In this document: positions 49,016-60,489 of the stretch, piece after piece
Numbering within the stretch: the first letter of the stretch is position 1
Layout of the letters: each line of letters starts with the position of its first letter
Assembly (NCBI RefSeq): GCF_050624435.1
Contig: NC_134542.1
Location: 110,033,677-110,097,676, forward strand
Direction of reading: 5' to 3'
Origin: Tenrec ecaudatus
Taxonomy: Eukaryota > Chordata > Mammalia > Afrosoricida > Tenrecidae
DNA: 64,000 bases
Made by a program: the position numbers and the translations under genes
Notes under the pieces: model-generated
Seen by the model: the letters and a program-made list of their open reading frames with translations, nothing else
What the model was told of the DNA's origin: nothing
Database searches by the model: none

Positions 49016-49871
49016 TGAATTGAAGTTTGGGAAGTTAAGGGATGCCTTTTGAATTTTTTTGTTGTTGATAGAGCCTCAAGAAATGAAGGTCTCACAACTA
49101 AGCCAGTCTTGCCTAGAGACGCGTGATACAATTGCTTGGTTCAGTTCTCTATACCAGATTCTTTTCTTTTATGGATATGTGTGTATATGTCCCCTGTCAA
49201 CTCCATTCCTTTCTACAAGGTTGTTCAACCTGAAAAAAACCACATGGTGTTTGATATACATATAGATAAAGGAATGCATCTGTATCCATTTATATCAAGC
49301 ACGTCAGCTTCAACATAGACTTACACTTAAGGCTACAGCACTGCAGTGGCTTCTTGTGTGAGTACATGTGTCCGCATTCTTAGAGAAAAAACAGTGAAGT
49401 CAATTGAGGCTCTTTGATGATGCAAATGCAGTTGACCTATACGTTAAAAGATTCTAAAAATTTGCAGGAGCTATTGTCTATTCAATTCCTCATTATCATA
49501 ATTATTTTCTTAGATATACTAAGGCTTAGTGACTAAGAAAAGAGTATGGATTATTTGAATTTTTATGATGGAAAGACTTCATCTGTGATATTTAGACAAG
49601 AAATGCTTAAAATTGAGAGAGAGTTCAAGGTTGCATAGGAATGTGTATATTGACTATCCATGAAATTTAAAAGTGAGAGTATGATTCAAATAATGAAGTA
49701 TGTTATATTCTAGTCTAGATACTTAGAAATAAATATCGGAAATATCCTTTCAAATTAGTCTATCTACTAACAAGTTTCTATGTTGTATCATTTCATATAT
49801 TTATTTACAGTCAAAATGGAAAAGCTATAGCCCAATTGTTTAATAAAGTTTACTTATTTAATTGATTCCAT
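49016..49871. other. AT-rich intronic DNA
   Basis: Nothing recognised. Confidence 0.5.
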
Positions 49872-50890
49872 ATCCATTGTTATTAGGTGCCATTGAGTCT
49901 GTTCTAACCCGTAACAACTGTATGTACATCAGAAGGAAATGCTTGCACTTTCCTGCACCCTTCCTACAATCATCCCAATGCTTGAGTCCATTATTGCAGC
50001 CACAGTGTCGATCTAGCTCACTGAAGATTTGCTTCCTCTTTTTCATTGCCCTCTATTTTAATGAGCAGAATATCCTCCTCCAGGGTCTGGTCTCTCCTGA
50101 TACTGTGCACAAAGTACATGAGATGAAGGCTGGCCATCCTTGCTTTCAAGGAGCTCTCTGGCTGTACTTCTTCCAAGAGAGAGCTGTTTGTTCTTTTAAC
50201 AGTTCATGCTACTCTTTCAATATTCTTCGCCAGCAACCACAATACAAATACATACATCTTTCTCCAGTCTTCCTTAATCACTGTCCAAAAGTGCCATGGC
50301 ATCCGCCAGGCACACCTTAGTCCTCAAAGGAACAGTCTTGCTTTTCAATACTCTGAAGAGGTCTTGGGCAGTAGATTTATCTATTTAACTCCTTTTTTGG
50401 GTTGCCTTACTTACTTTTTGGGTTGCTTGGCGATCCAAGCAAGGCAAAATCTTTGACAGCTTTTACCTATTTGCCCAGTTGGGAGGATTTGGGCCTTCTT
50501 TACATTGAGTCTTAAGCTACACTGAAGGCTGAATCCTTGGTCTTCTTCAGCAAGTGCTTCAGGTCCTCCTTACTTTCTGCAAGCAGGTTGTGTCATCTGG
50601 TTATCACAGGTTGTTACTAATCCTTCATCCAATCCTGATGTCTCATTCTTCTTCTTATAAACCAACTTCTCTAATGATTTGCGCAGCCTACAGATTGAAC
50701 AAGTATGTTGAGAGGGTGCAGCCCTGATGCACAACTTTCTGATTTCGGACCATGCAGTATGCTTTTGTATTTTAAGCACAGCTGTTTCTTGATCCATGTA
50801 AAAGTTATTCATGAGCACAATGAAATGCTCTGAGATTCCTGTTTTCTCAAGTTTATCCATAGTTGCTATGGTCTACATATCTGAATGCTG
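49872..50890 (-). mobile_element. RTE/BovB-type LINE, antisense, 3' half
   Basis: Starts tccattgttattaggtgcca and proceeds antisense through tattgcagccacagtgtcga, atccttgctttcaaggagct, caatattcttcgccagcaac, aagcaggttgtgtcatctgg to ttgatccatgtaaaagttat. A minus-strand open stretch at 50570-50857 (GISEHFIVLMNNFYMDQETA) is a relic of the reverse transcriptase. Two copies of a tttttgggttgc motif near 50395 and 50418 mark a small local duplication. Confidence 0.85.
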
Positions 50891-50892
50891 TT

Positions 50893-51505
50893 TCACTAAA
50901 GACACATTGCATTGGGAAAATCTGCTGCACAAGACTGCTTTAAAGTATTGGAAAGCAAATATGTTACTTTGAGAACTAAGGTGTGTCTGACCAAAGCCAT
51001 GGTATTTTTAATTGATTCATATTCATTGAGGATTGGATAGCGTATTAGGAGAATTAGATAAGAATAATTACCTTTGAATTAGGGTGCTGGTGAAGAACAT
51101 TGAAAGTAACATGGCCTACCAAAAGAACAAATAGATTTATCTTTGGAAGAAGTATAACAAGAATACTATTTAGAAGTAAGGATGGTGAGACATTGTCTTA
51201 CATACTTTGGATATATTGTTAGGAGACACAGCCCCTGGAGGACATCATTTTTTGTAAAGTAGAGGAAACACAAATGTACAAATCACTGCATGGAGTCGAG
51301 TAGGATTCATGACAACACGAGGGGCAGTGAAAAAGAGGAAGGCTCTCAAGGAGATGGATTGACACCGTTTCTGCAACAATAGGCACAAACATAGGAACAA
51401 TTGTAGGGATGCTGTACCACTGGGTAGTGTTTCGTTCTGTTGTGCATTGGGTCGCTATGGGTTGGACCTGGCATGATGGCACCTGATATAATAACCAACA
51501 ACTTT
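50893..51505 (+). mobile_element. RTE/BovB-type LINE, 3' end, sense
   Basis: It reads acattgcattgggaaaatct, tctgaccaaagccatggtat, atttatctttggaagaagta, ttgtcttacatactttggat, ggagatggattgacaccgtt, tgtttcgttctgttgtgcat and ends tgatggcacctgatat. A short unrelated stretch near 51268-51322 interrupts it. Confidence 0.85.
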
Positions 51506-52021
51506 ATTATATAATATGGTCAGATTAAAATATGAGGCTATGTCTTAAGCTTATTACTTTAGAGAAACAAAAACCGTGTGGCTTATGTATGTGTGTTTGT
51601 GTATTAGATCATAAAAATTATTTATGTAATTATAGAGGTAGGAATGCCAAATCCAGGATGGATCCATTTCTCTGGGCTTCTGACTTAAATAGCTGTAGGG
51701 GCTGAGCAAACCCAATCAGCAGGAAGACAAAGGCTAGTGGTTGCAGGGGCAGATGGATCCAAGGTCAGCAGTTTACACAGTAGACCTCTAGTCAATGTCA
51801 AGGGTCATCTGGCAGCACGGCAGGCCCTCAAAGAACTGTGGTCTGATGAAGAGTTGCAGGATACAGACCCAGCACAAAGCAAGAACATTTTTCCATAGTA
51901 TCCACTGATATTGGAAATAGGACAAACTGAAAAACAGTCTTCTGATTAATTGAATTAGGGTTGTAATCTGAATAAAAACATTGCATCCCACCCTAATCTT
52001 ACAACTGATAGGTTGCGTTTA
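51506..52021. other. intronic DNA, possible unnamed repeat
   Basis: 51640-52015 is somewhat richer in GC, with no element I can name. Confidence 0.4.
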
Positions 52022-52207
52022 AAATCTCATTGCCGTTAAGTGACTTTTGCTTTATAATGACTCTAGAAAACAATATAACTTCTCCATGGGGTTTCAAGAA
52101 ACCGTAAATCTTTACAGGGGCAGACGCCTCATCTCCCTCTCCTGGAGTGGCTTGAGTATTTGTGGTTAATAGCCCAATGCGGAGCCTGCTGAAATACCAG
52201 GCCTCCT
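52022..52207 (-). mobile_element. AfroSINE-like SINE, antisense
   Basis: It reads attgccgttaagtgactttt, ccatggggtttcaagaaacc, gtaaatctttacaggggcag, ggttaatagcccaatgcgga. Confidence 0.75.
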
Positions 52208-53314
52208 TCTAAATGAATAGTACCCCATTAATTTGTGTGGTATTTATACTGCTGAAAACTTCATATTGTTGAGGAATTCATTCCGTGTTTAGTGATATAG
52301 CATGGAATACTCTTAGGTGATCTAGTTATTAAGGCAAAAAGAAAGAACAAAGAAAGCCTGGAAGGAAAGAGGGAGAGAAGGCAGGGAGGGAGGAATTGTT
52401 TCATTTTTATTTCTGATACGTAGCTCTCCAGTCATTTCTGTTTTTCCAGTGGCTGGAACAATAACTAATGTTGACATACGCTAAGACAGCATGATTGTAA
52501 CCTTTCTGCAGTTACCTGTGAGTGTTAATCATTTCTGGGAAGGCATCTGCTTCCTGAGTGACACAACATCTTCCATAGGAGATGGTTATGTTACTAGGAA
52601 TTTCCGTTGCTGATCTTTCTGACTTCTGTCATCCTTAGTAGAAACTTGGTCCAAAGTTGTTTGCAGAGTATATTGCTGTGCAGATGTACTAAATTCTAAA
52701 ATTTATGTTTAAAATGAGAAGGACACGGAATGCTTCTTCCCATAGATAAACACACTCTGAAGAGATGGATTTTTGGTTACAAAATGATAACAAGTTTTAA
52801 GGAACACTAGTCTTAATTAGAAATAATTTAATCCACAAAGTTATGAGATATAGTACTCTGTTCTACCATCAATAGAATCAAATTATTTCATTATAGAAAA
52901 AAATATTTTATTGAATATACTAATCAAGTAACTTTTATGCATCCATCCAACCCAATTTAAGTGACTGTATACCTAGTACCTAGTCTTCTTTGAAAATAGA
53001 ATTTTAATGATAATATAGAAACGTTAAAGGCCTTATATCAAAACCAAAATAGTTTTAATGTCAGAAAAGTAAAATTTCTGACCATATATATTTTAATTGT
53101 CCATCCCTTCTACCAAAGGAAAACAACAGATTCATTTTAAATTTTATTTAGAATTTGGATTTAAATTTTAGTTTAATTAAAGATATAAATCATTATAAAT
53201 AGTCATACATTCTAGTGAACTGGAAATGTTAGCAGCACTAAGCATGATTTTATGATTCCAATATTAATTCAATTTTAAATTAAATATAATTATGGTTCCA
53301 ATACACATCTGTAT
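52208..53314. other. AT-rich intronic DNA
   Basis: No gene. A purine-rich tract lies at 52336-52394. Confidence 0.5.
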
Positions 53315-53625
53315 TGAAAGAAGTAAGGCCAGAGTGGTTCTCAAAGGCAAGGGACGCAGGACTTTGTCTTACATACTTTGGAAATATTGTCAAGAGAGAC
53401 CAGTCCCTGGAGAAGGACAGCATGTTTGGTAAAGTAGAGGGGCAGCACAAAGTAGGAAGGCCCTCCGCAAGATGGGCTGACATAGTGGCAGCATCCTGCA
53501 CCAGTGGGCTCAGTCAGGCTCAGGAGCAGCAGTGAGTATGGCACGAGACTGGGCAGTGTTTCATTCTGTGGTGCATAGAGCTGCTTGGGGTGGTAGCCAA
53601 GTTTGTGACATTTAACAACAGCCTG
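53315..53625 (+). mobile_element. RTE LINE 3' end
   Basis: It reads tttgtcttacatactttgga, gaccagtccctggagaagga, gatgggctgacatagtggca, gggcagtgtttcattctgtg and ends gacatttaacaacagcc. Confidence 0.85.
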
Positions 53626-54004
53626 CTTTGATGCACTTCACTGAAGTCAGTGCATTCACAGATACATTTTCACAATACCTTATTCCTACCTATAACCTGT
53701 CTTAAAATAGAGAAGAATGATTTATAACAATTTTAATCTTTTTCTACGTGTTGAGTTGTTCCAAATCCTATGCCTTTCAACATTAACTCATTTGAAAATA
53801 ACATTTTCTGCACCTACACAATGTCCTTTGCTGTATCACCATGTTTCTGAGTACACTTCTTGGAGAGCATTTTTGCGTGTGGTTGTTTTAGGTATTGCAT
53901 TATATATGCATCACTTCGTGGCATATTGTGTCCCCGTGTTAACCGTTTGGATGAAGTAGAGGAACGTGACCACTCTTCCCATGACTACCTTTCCCGGCTT
54001 GTAG
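53626..54004. other. intronic DNA between two RTE tails
   Basis: AT-rich, with no recognisable element, though an old LINE is possible. Confidence 0.4.
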
Positions 54005-54240
54005 TTTCACAAAATGCATTAGGGAAGACTAGACCCCATAGAAGAACACGCTGTTTGGTAAAGTCAAGGATGAAAGGACAAAAGGGAAGACCCTTGCCGA
54101 GACGGACTGACAGTGACTGTCAGTGACTGTCAATAGACTCGAGCACACCGTTGTGCAGATGGCGCAGCTCCCGGCAGCGTTTACTCCTGCTTACGTAAGG
54201 CCACTAGGAGTCTCAGCTAATTTGGCAGCACTGAACAAAA
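54005..54240 (+). mobile_element. RTE LINE 3' end, diverged
   Basis: It reads gaagaacacgctgtttggta, aagacccttgccgagacgga and actaggagtctcagctaatt. A 10-base unit, cagtgactgt, is doubled at 54111-54130. Confidence 0.65.
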
Positions 54241-54299
54241 ACAAATATAGTCTCTGCGTATAGTTTAACACATCACAAAGTGTCACGTTTTTGTTTTTG

Positions 54300-55080
54300 A
54301 ATTCAGCCCTAACAATACTTTCGAAAACTCAAGATGAGTTTTGCTTAATGAGTTTGTTCTTTCTTCTTAACATTCTAGGGTTTCTTCGTTTATCCCTTAT
54401 TTTCTGCTTAAAAATAAAAATTAAAAAGTCGTTCTTGTAGGGATAGCATACTGGCAGGAAGTTCCCTTAGATTTCGTTCGTGAGAATGTTTGAATTTCTT
54501 CCTGTTCCTTAAAGGTTATCTCCACCTAGCAGGGTTTCCTGAGTTGGCAGTTCTTTACTTTCAGCACTGGAGAAATCGTGCCATTTCTTTCCTTCATCTC
54601 CAGGATTCCTGGAAATCATTCCTTATTTGTAAAGTACAGTTTTTCTCTGGATGCTGTTATGATTTTTATTTTGCTTGCAGTTCCAAAGTTTCGCTGTAAT
54701 GTGTTTTAGTTTGGATTTCTGTCTGTTCCATCCGCTTCTTTTATCGGTAGGTTTATGTTTCTTGCCAGATTTGGGATGTTTTCAGCCAATATTTTTTCAA
54801 CAACTTTTCCAGCTACACGTCCTTTCCCACTTGCTCTATTGTTCACTTAGCGTCCGTGTTCAATCTGGCTACAGTCCATGGGACATTAGGTCTCTCTTCA
54901 GTCCCCTCCCCCCTCAGGCAATGTACTCTGGGTTGTTCACTTTGCATTGTTACTACCGTTACTACGGTTACCTTTTTCAGTTTATTAATCAATTTCTTGT
55001 GTTCTTTTATTCCATTGTTCCATCATTGCACTAAACTCTTTGCTTTTGCTCCAGTAATTTTACTGCCTCAGTGGGTGTCC
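54300..55080 (-). mobile_element. old L1/HAL1-type LINE, antisense
   Basis: Ordered landmarks of an old L1-type element: ggatagcatactggcaggaa, gagttggcagttctttactt, cagcactggagaaatcgtgc, gccagatttgggatgttttc, agccaatattttttcaacaa. The region 55405-55845 may be its continuation beyond two SINEs. Confidence 0.6.
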
Positions 55081-55082
55081 TA

Positions 55083-55282
55083 GGGAGCTCTGGTGTCATC
55101 GAGCGTACACGTTGAGCTATGATCCACGAGACCAGCAGTTCTAAACTACTAGCTGCTCCACAGGAGAAAGACCGGGCTTTCTACTTCTGTAAACCAGGCA
55201 CCATCTCAGGGACACGAGGAGACATTTCTACCCTGACCTTTAAGGTTGCTTTGATGGCAGGGAGTTTGGTTCTGGTTTGAGG
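55083..55282 (+). mobile_element. AfroSINE-like SINE
   Basis: It reads tagggagctctggtgtcatc, gagaccagcagttctaaact, actagctgctccacaggaga, gctttctacttctgtaaacc and ends in ttggttctggttt. Confidence 0.8.
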
Positions 55283-55283
55283 A

Positions 55284-55405
55284 GTCTCGGAGACGGTGCA
55301 TCAATATGGGAGTAGAAAGCCCCATCTTTCCCCACAGAGCACCTGGGGCTTTCGAACTGCTTATCTGGTTAACAATCCAAAGCATAAACGCTGAGCCTGC
55401 CGTTC
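55284..55405 (-). mobile_element. AfroSINE-like SINE, antisense, 3'-truncated
   Basis: It reads atatgggagtagaaagcccc, atctttccccacagagcacc, ggggctttcgaactgctta. It abuts the preceding sense SINE, forming an inverted pair. Confidence 0.75.
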
Positions 55406-55847
55406 TTGTTTATTTTTTCTCTTTATCAGAGTTCGGTGTGTGTGGACGTCCAGGCTTTATACTGGTCTCCACTGATGTCAGGAAGGTGCCCTGTGACACG
55501 GTGGAGGAGATGAAATCTACCTCCTATTCATCCGTCTGACACTATGGTGCCTGGGGGACTGTGGAAACTCATTAGGGCCTTGCAAGAGTGAAGTCTTACC
55601 TTTCCACTTGGCCCGTCTTCAGTGGATGGGGGAGGGGGGACTCTATGATTGTTTTCCTTTGCTATTTTGCTAGAGTAGAGCTTTTATAGTCTGATAATTT
55701 TCTGCCTTGCTTTGCTAGATTGTGAGTATGCTGTTTTGTTCTGTTTGATAACGAGAGTAGGCCTTTGGTAGGGAATGTTTTCTTTTGTTCGCTTTCTGAA
55801 AATGTTAGCATTTTCAGGTTGGCACCTTCCTCACTTCCAAATGTTGA
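55406..55847. other. intronic DNA, possibly old LINE
   Basis: It may continue the old L1-type element that ends at 55080. No gene was seen. Confidence 0.35.
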
Positions 55848-55965
55848 GATAGAAAAGGCTTTCTACTTCTGTACAGAGTTAGTCTTGGAAACGCACATAG
55901 GCAGTCCAACCTGTCCTATCCTACAGTGTCACTGTGAGTCAGCATCAACTCTATCTAGATCTATA
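55848..55965 (+). mobile_element. AfroSINE-like SINE, 3' half
   Basis: It reads aaaggctttctacttctgta, ctgtcctatcctacagtgtc, actgtgagtcagcatcaact. Confidence 0.75.
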
Positions 55966-56114
55966 GTTATATCTATTAGTTTTTGACAGGAGTTAATACA
56001 TTCAAATTACCTCAATCTCCTTTGAAATATTCAAGTTAAATAATAAATATTCAAAATATTATAACTGTGTGTTCTAGCCATATATGTTCATTTATACAAA
56101 GTAGACAAATTATA

Positions 56115-56320
56115 ATTAGTCTCACAGCCAGGGCATTGAGCTGCTAACCACATGGGCAGTGGTTCCGATTCACCAGTCAGTCCCCAGGAGAAAGATGCGC
56201 CTGAAACTGTCTACTCAGGTTAAGGTTTAAACTCTCAGGAATTCAAAGGGGTATTCCTTCTCATAGATCACTAAGAGTTGAAATCAACTAGGTGGTATTG
56301 ATTTTGGGATTTGTTTGTTT
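56115..56320 (+). mobile_element. AfroSINE-like SINE, full length
   Basis: It reads agccagggcattgagctgct, gtggttccgattcaccagtc, gtccccaggagaaagatgcg, actctcaggaattcaaaggg, agagttgaaatcaactaggt. Confidence 0.8.
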
Positions 56321-56959
56321 CTGATGAAAGGAAATTTGTTTTTCATCAAAAAGTGTACAGCCCAGAGTCTGTGATACACATGCATTCACCAAGTAGTTGC
56401 TGGTGCAATGAGTCAATGAATAAATGAACTAAAATGGACACTGGGAGAATCTTTCTCAATCTAAATTAAATGAGTATAGAGCTTTTTAAAAAAGATCAAA
56501 GTCAAAGCTTCATTATTCCAAAGTTAGGTAACTTTCTTAGGTAATTTTTCTGAGTCTGTATAATTGATATTTGTATTTGGTAAATTAACCCTAGTGTTAA
56601 AAGGCAAGTACCACAAGATCTTTATTTGCATGAAAAGATAAAAATGTAGATTTAAAATAAGATGCTAAATAATTTTATTAGTGCATACTAATGAATAAAT
56701 AATCAAATAAACTATGGTTTCTCATCACTATATGAAGCACATTTAATAAACTGAAATTAGATAGTTAAAACACTAAAATGCACCTTAATAATTGTCGTAC
56801 TAGTAAGATATATGAAATGAGCTACAGCATAATCCTGAAAGGCCAAGAGACATTACAGAAAAATGGAGAGAAGAGGACAATAATGTTACTTGAAATTATG
56901 TATTAGAAAACAGTGAAATTAAATAGCTAAGAGCGTATGGAATGGAATGGTTATAACCA
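56321..56959. other. AT-rich intronic DNA
   Basis: Nothing recognised. Confidence 0.5.
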
Positions 56960-57150
56960 AAGATTCATGCAGCCCTTAAGTACGCTAACCGCTCCCGCCA
57001 GATTCAAACAGTTGTAGCAGCTGCTTGCATCCCTCAGGGGCGGAAAGAGCTTCTTGGCTAAAAGTAGGCAATGCTTCATTTTGCTGTATATGGGTGACCA
57101 TGAGGTGGAACCCACTCAATGGCACTTAACAACAACAGCAACAAAAGCAG
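56960..57150 (+). mobile_element. SINE or RTE tail with simple-repeat end
   Basis: The left part (gcagcccttaagtacgctaa, gattcaaacagttgtagcag) is a degraded tRNA-like head. The right part (catgaggtggaacccactca, atggcacttaacaacaacag) is a clear tail. A CAA/CAG run extends past the end to about 57165. Confidence 0.7.
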
Positions 57151-57165
57151 CAGCAGCCGCTGCCG

Positions 57166-58330
57166 AAGCAAGAGCAATGCTACAGCATAAGCTATTGGTC
57201 AGGCAGACTTCTAAAAGCCCCTGGAATTATTTAAACTTTTAATCATCCTGATACCAACAGGGAGACAGTATTATTGAGCTTCGAGTAGGGGTGGCTAGGC
57301 AAAATTTGGCTGCAAAAGCTCCTCTATTATCCTTGAGATCCTGGTGTACAAGAAGAAAACAACAGGAATCAAATAATTTTCATCTAACTAAAGAAAAGGA
57401 AGAAAGACTTAGCTATTAATAATTGCCATTAAAATGCGTCATAGAAGAATACTGGTAATTTCCCTGTAAAATTGTTGATTAGAAAAAAAAGATGTTTAGA
57501 GGCTCAAATATTACTAAATAACTCACTCAAAAAAGACTGTTGTATTTCTTAGAATTATCCACCTCTTAAAACATAAAGTCATGAAATTATCAAATAAAAC
57601 CGAACATATATAGTCCCTTATTAGTACAGGTCAAGTATATTATTATTTTGTTTGTCATGTAATACGAAAAAAATAAAAAGAAAATGTTTATGTTTTAAAA
57701 AATCCTGATGCTCATTATGAAGGAGTACTACTTAAGCTAGTTCACTATTTAATTTATTAGAATAGAAATACGTTAGTAAATGAAAAGTGAAAACTCGTAA
57801 TGCCCCGGGTTAACTATCTAAAGCAACTTAGGAAACTATGCAAAAGAAGCTGTCAATTCTGACTTCAGCTCCCCTCAGTGTGACTTCTTGTATCGAACGT
57901 AAATAAAGGAAATAAATAAAAGCAACGATGCGGGGTTGGTGCCTGTAACTCGCGCTCCTGGAGGCCTCACCCTGCTGATAGACTGCTGCAGTAAATTATA
58001 CCGCCACCGCGGTGCCTTTGATGTAGCGCTGCCATTGATCATGGGCGTGATGACCGACGTAAACGTGTGTCTCACAGACAGCTGGGCTTCTTGATGTTTT
58101 ATTCCTCTGCTTTGTGTTCAAGCTAGTTTGGAAAAATCAGTAAGAAAACAGATCGACAAATGCGGGAGGATCTTTCTGGAGGATCCCTCTGCATACACTC
58201 TTTAAGTAATCGCTTTTAAATTGAGAAGTCCCAGGATTCTGCTCTGCTTCTGGGCCCTACCAAACGACTGTTTGGAAAAGAGAAAAAAACAGCAACGAGT
58301 GAAAATCATGCTTTGTGCATGCTGGCTGTA
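57166..58330. other. intronic DNA with a small CpG-containing patch
   Basis: Mostly AT-rich. About 57925-58070 carries roughly a dozen CpG sites in 140 bases (such as aactcgcgctcc and ccgccaccgcggtg), unlike its surroundings. I do not recognise it. Confidence 0.45.
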
Positions 58331-58382
58331 TGGTGTGTGTGTGTGTGCGTGTGTGTGTGTGTGCATGTGTGTGTGTGTGTGT
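58331..58382. repeat. (TG)n microsatellite
   Basis: TG dinucleotides with single interruptions (gcg, gca). Confidence 0.95.
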
Positions 58383-59315
58383 TCTACTTGGCATAATGGC
58401 AAACTCCATCTGTGTCCCCCATGCTTTCCTTGAGCCGTTGTGAGCAATCATAGAAACTGGAATTATAGTCATTTAAAATCAAAGTAATTAACCAATAGAC
58501 TCTTATACCTCCAATTTCAAAAAGAAAACATTTTATTCTCTCATGACTTCTTGTCTGTAAACTGGGTTTTTTATTGTTGTTGTTGTTGAGAAAAAGAAAT
58601 AACCATTTTTCTTTAATGATTGTCATTTTGGTTCATCCCGACACCTGAGAGCATTTCTCAATATGGGAACTAATCGGGCCCCATGGTAATCTATACTAAG
58701 TGGTTACCTGTTCTCTCTGCTCTTTGTTTCTCTTTGGGGCCCGAGTCAGATATGTGCTATTATTTGATCACAAGACTTTCTTTGTCCCCCAAAATATAAT
58801 ATTTAAATATGAGGTACCTGGTTGAGAGGTCTTTATTGATATTCACAACCAGATCAACAAACTTAGGAACATGGAAACATTGGCCTTCCACATCTAGACC
58901 CACAGTGATGTGATATGAATGAATGGAACCTTTTGAAGTGAGTAGCAAGCTACATCCTATACATGAACATGGGAGATCCAAGGATGTGCTCTAGTGTACA
59001 TCGGAGGAACGCCATCTTTCATTTTCTACCAGGAGAGAGAGAGAAAGGAAGAGAGAATCTTGTACTCGGTTGAGACTGGTTGGAAAGGATCATGTTTTCT
59101 CACTCCAATCTTTTTAAATATAAATATGTCTTCACAAGTGCCAGGCAGATCCCAACATCCATCTTATATAACACCAAGTGATGTGTCCAAATTCTAGGAA
59201 TCATTCCTAAAAGATGTACATGTCTAGAGATAGTGCTCAAATCTGCTAAATACATTGGGACTAACACAGGAACTTAGTTTGAGATGCTATTTGGCCCTCT
59301 CAGCGATTTTAAAAA
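58383..59315. other. AT-rich intronic DNA
   Basis: No recognised gene or element. Confidence 0.5.
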
Positions 59316-59533
59316 AATCATTTTATTGGGGGCTCTTACAGCTCCTCTAACAATACATACAGCCATCATGTGTCAAGCACATGCATATATATGTTGCCAT
59401 CATCCTTTTCAAAACATTTTCTTTCTACTTGAGCCCTTAGTATCAGCTCCTCTTTTTTCCCCTCCTTCCTCCACCTTCCCACCCTCCTGAATCCCTGATA
59501 AATTATATATTGTTATTTTAGTTTCTTTATTTT
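59316..59533 (-). mobile_element. L1 3' end, antisense (host of the next insertion)
   Basis: It starts aaatcattttattgggggct and runs into the C-rich 3' UTR block (cttccacc, cccaccctcctgaatccctg). It is interrupted by the element at 59553-60390. Confidence 0.85.
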
Positions 59534-59552
59534 TTTAAGAGAGAATTGTTTT

Positions 59553-60390
59553 TTTAAATTGTTTTATTAGGGTTATTACAACTCTTACCACAATCCATAC
59601 ATATATCAATTGTGTAAAGCACTTTTGTATATTTATTGTCCTCATTATTCTCTCAACTTAAGCCCCTGGCATCAGGTCTTCATTTTTCTCCTCCCTCCCC
59701 TCTCCCCCATCCCTCATGAACCCGTGATCATTTATAAATTACTATTCCGTCATATCTTGACCTGTCCGATGTCTCCCTTTGCCCACTTTTCTGTTGTCCG
59801 TCCCCCCCCGGGAGAAAGTCACATGTAGATAAGAAAATGTGGTGAAGAAAGCTGATGGTGCCTGGCTATCAAAAGATATAGCATCTGGGGTCTTAAAGAC
59901 TTGAAGGTAAACAAGCGGCCATCTAGCTCAGAAGCAACAAAGCCCACATGGAAGAAGCACACCAACCTGTGTGATCATGAGTTGTCAAAGGGATAAGGTA
60001 TCAGGCATCATCAGAACAAAAATTCTTGTCATAATGAATGAGGAGGGGAGTGAGGAGTGTAGACTCAAAGCCCATTTGTAGGCCACTGGAGATCCCCTTG
60101 CAGAAGGGTCCCAGGGAGGAGACAAGCCAGTCAGGGTGTGATGTAGCAACAATGAAAAATACAACTTTCCTCTAGTTCGTAAATGCTTACCCCCGCACCC
60201 CCATCATGATCCAAATTCTACCTTGCAAATCTGGCTAGACCAGAGGATGTACACTGGTACAGATAGGAACTGGAAACAGGGATCCAGGGTGGATGATCAG
60301 TTCAGGACCAGTGGTGTGAGTGGCAATACTGGGAGGGTGGGTTGGAAAGGGGGAACCAATTACAAGGATCTACATGTGACCTCTCAGAGA
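59553..60390 (-). mobile_element. L1 3' end with inverted 5' part (twin-priming type)
   Basis: 59553-59830 is antisense L1 from the poly-A side (gttttattagggttattaca) to gtcacatgtagat. 59831-60390 is the adjoining upstream L1 sequence, but in sense orientation (gctatcaaaagatatagcat, cctctagttcgtaaatgctt, ggatctacatgtgacc). The 61180-61310 stretch of the following L1 confirms this by reverse complement. Flanks tttaagagagaattgtttt (59534-59552) and tttaagagagttgtttt (60391-60407) are a target-site duplication. Confidence 0.85.
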
Positions 60391-60407
60391 TTTAAGAGAG
60401 TTGTTTT

Positions 60408-60489
60408 GTCCTTTTAATTCAGGGAGCGTGACTGGGAAAATGGCTGCAAATATGATTTTCATATTATTTTTTAATTTTTAAATTTACTT
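60408..60489. other. AT-rich spacer between L1 insertions
   Basis: It contains ccttttaattcagggagcgt and a T-rich run. It is a remnant of the pre-insertion site. Confidence 0.4.

Noticed and set aside
49862..50320. 152-codon plus-strand open frame
   Set aside because: It is the antisense reading of the RTE 3' half at 49872-50890.
54675..55034. 119-codon plus-strand open frame
   Set aside because: It is the antisense reading of an old L1/HAL1-type element and is T-rich.
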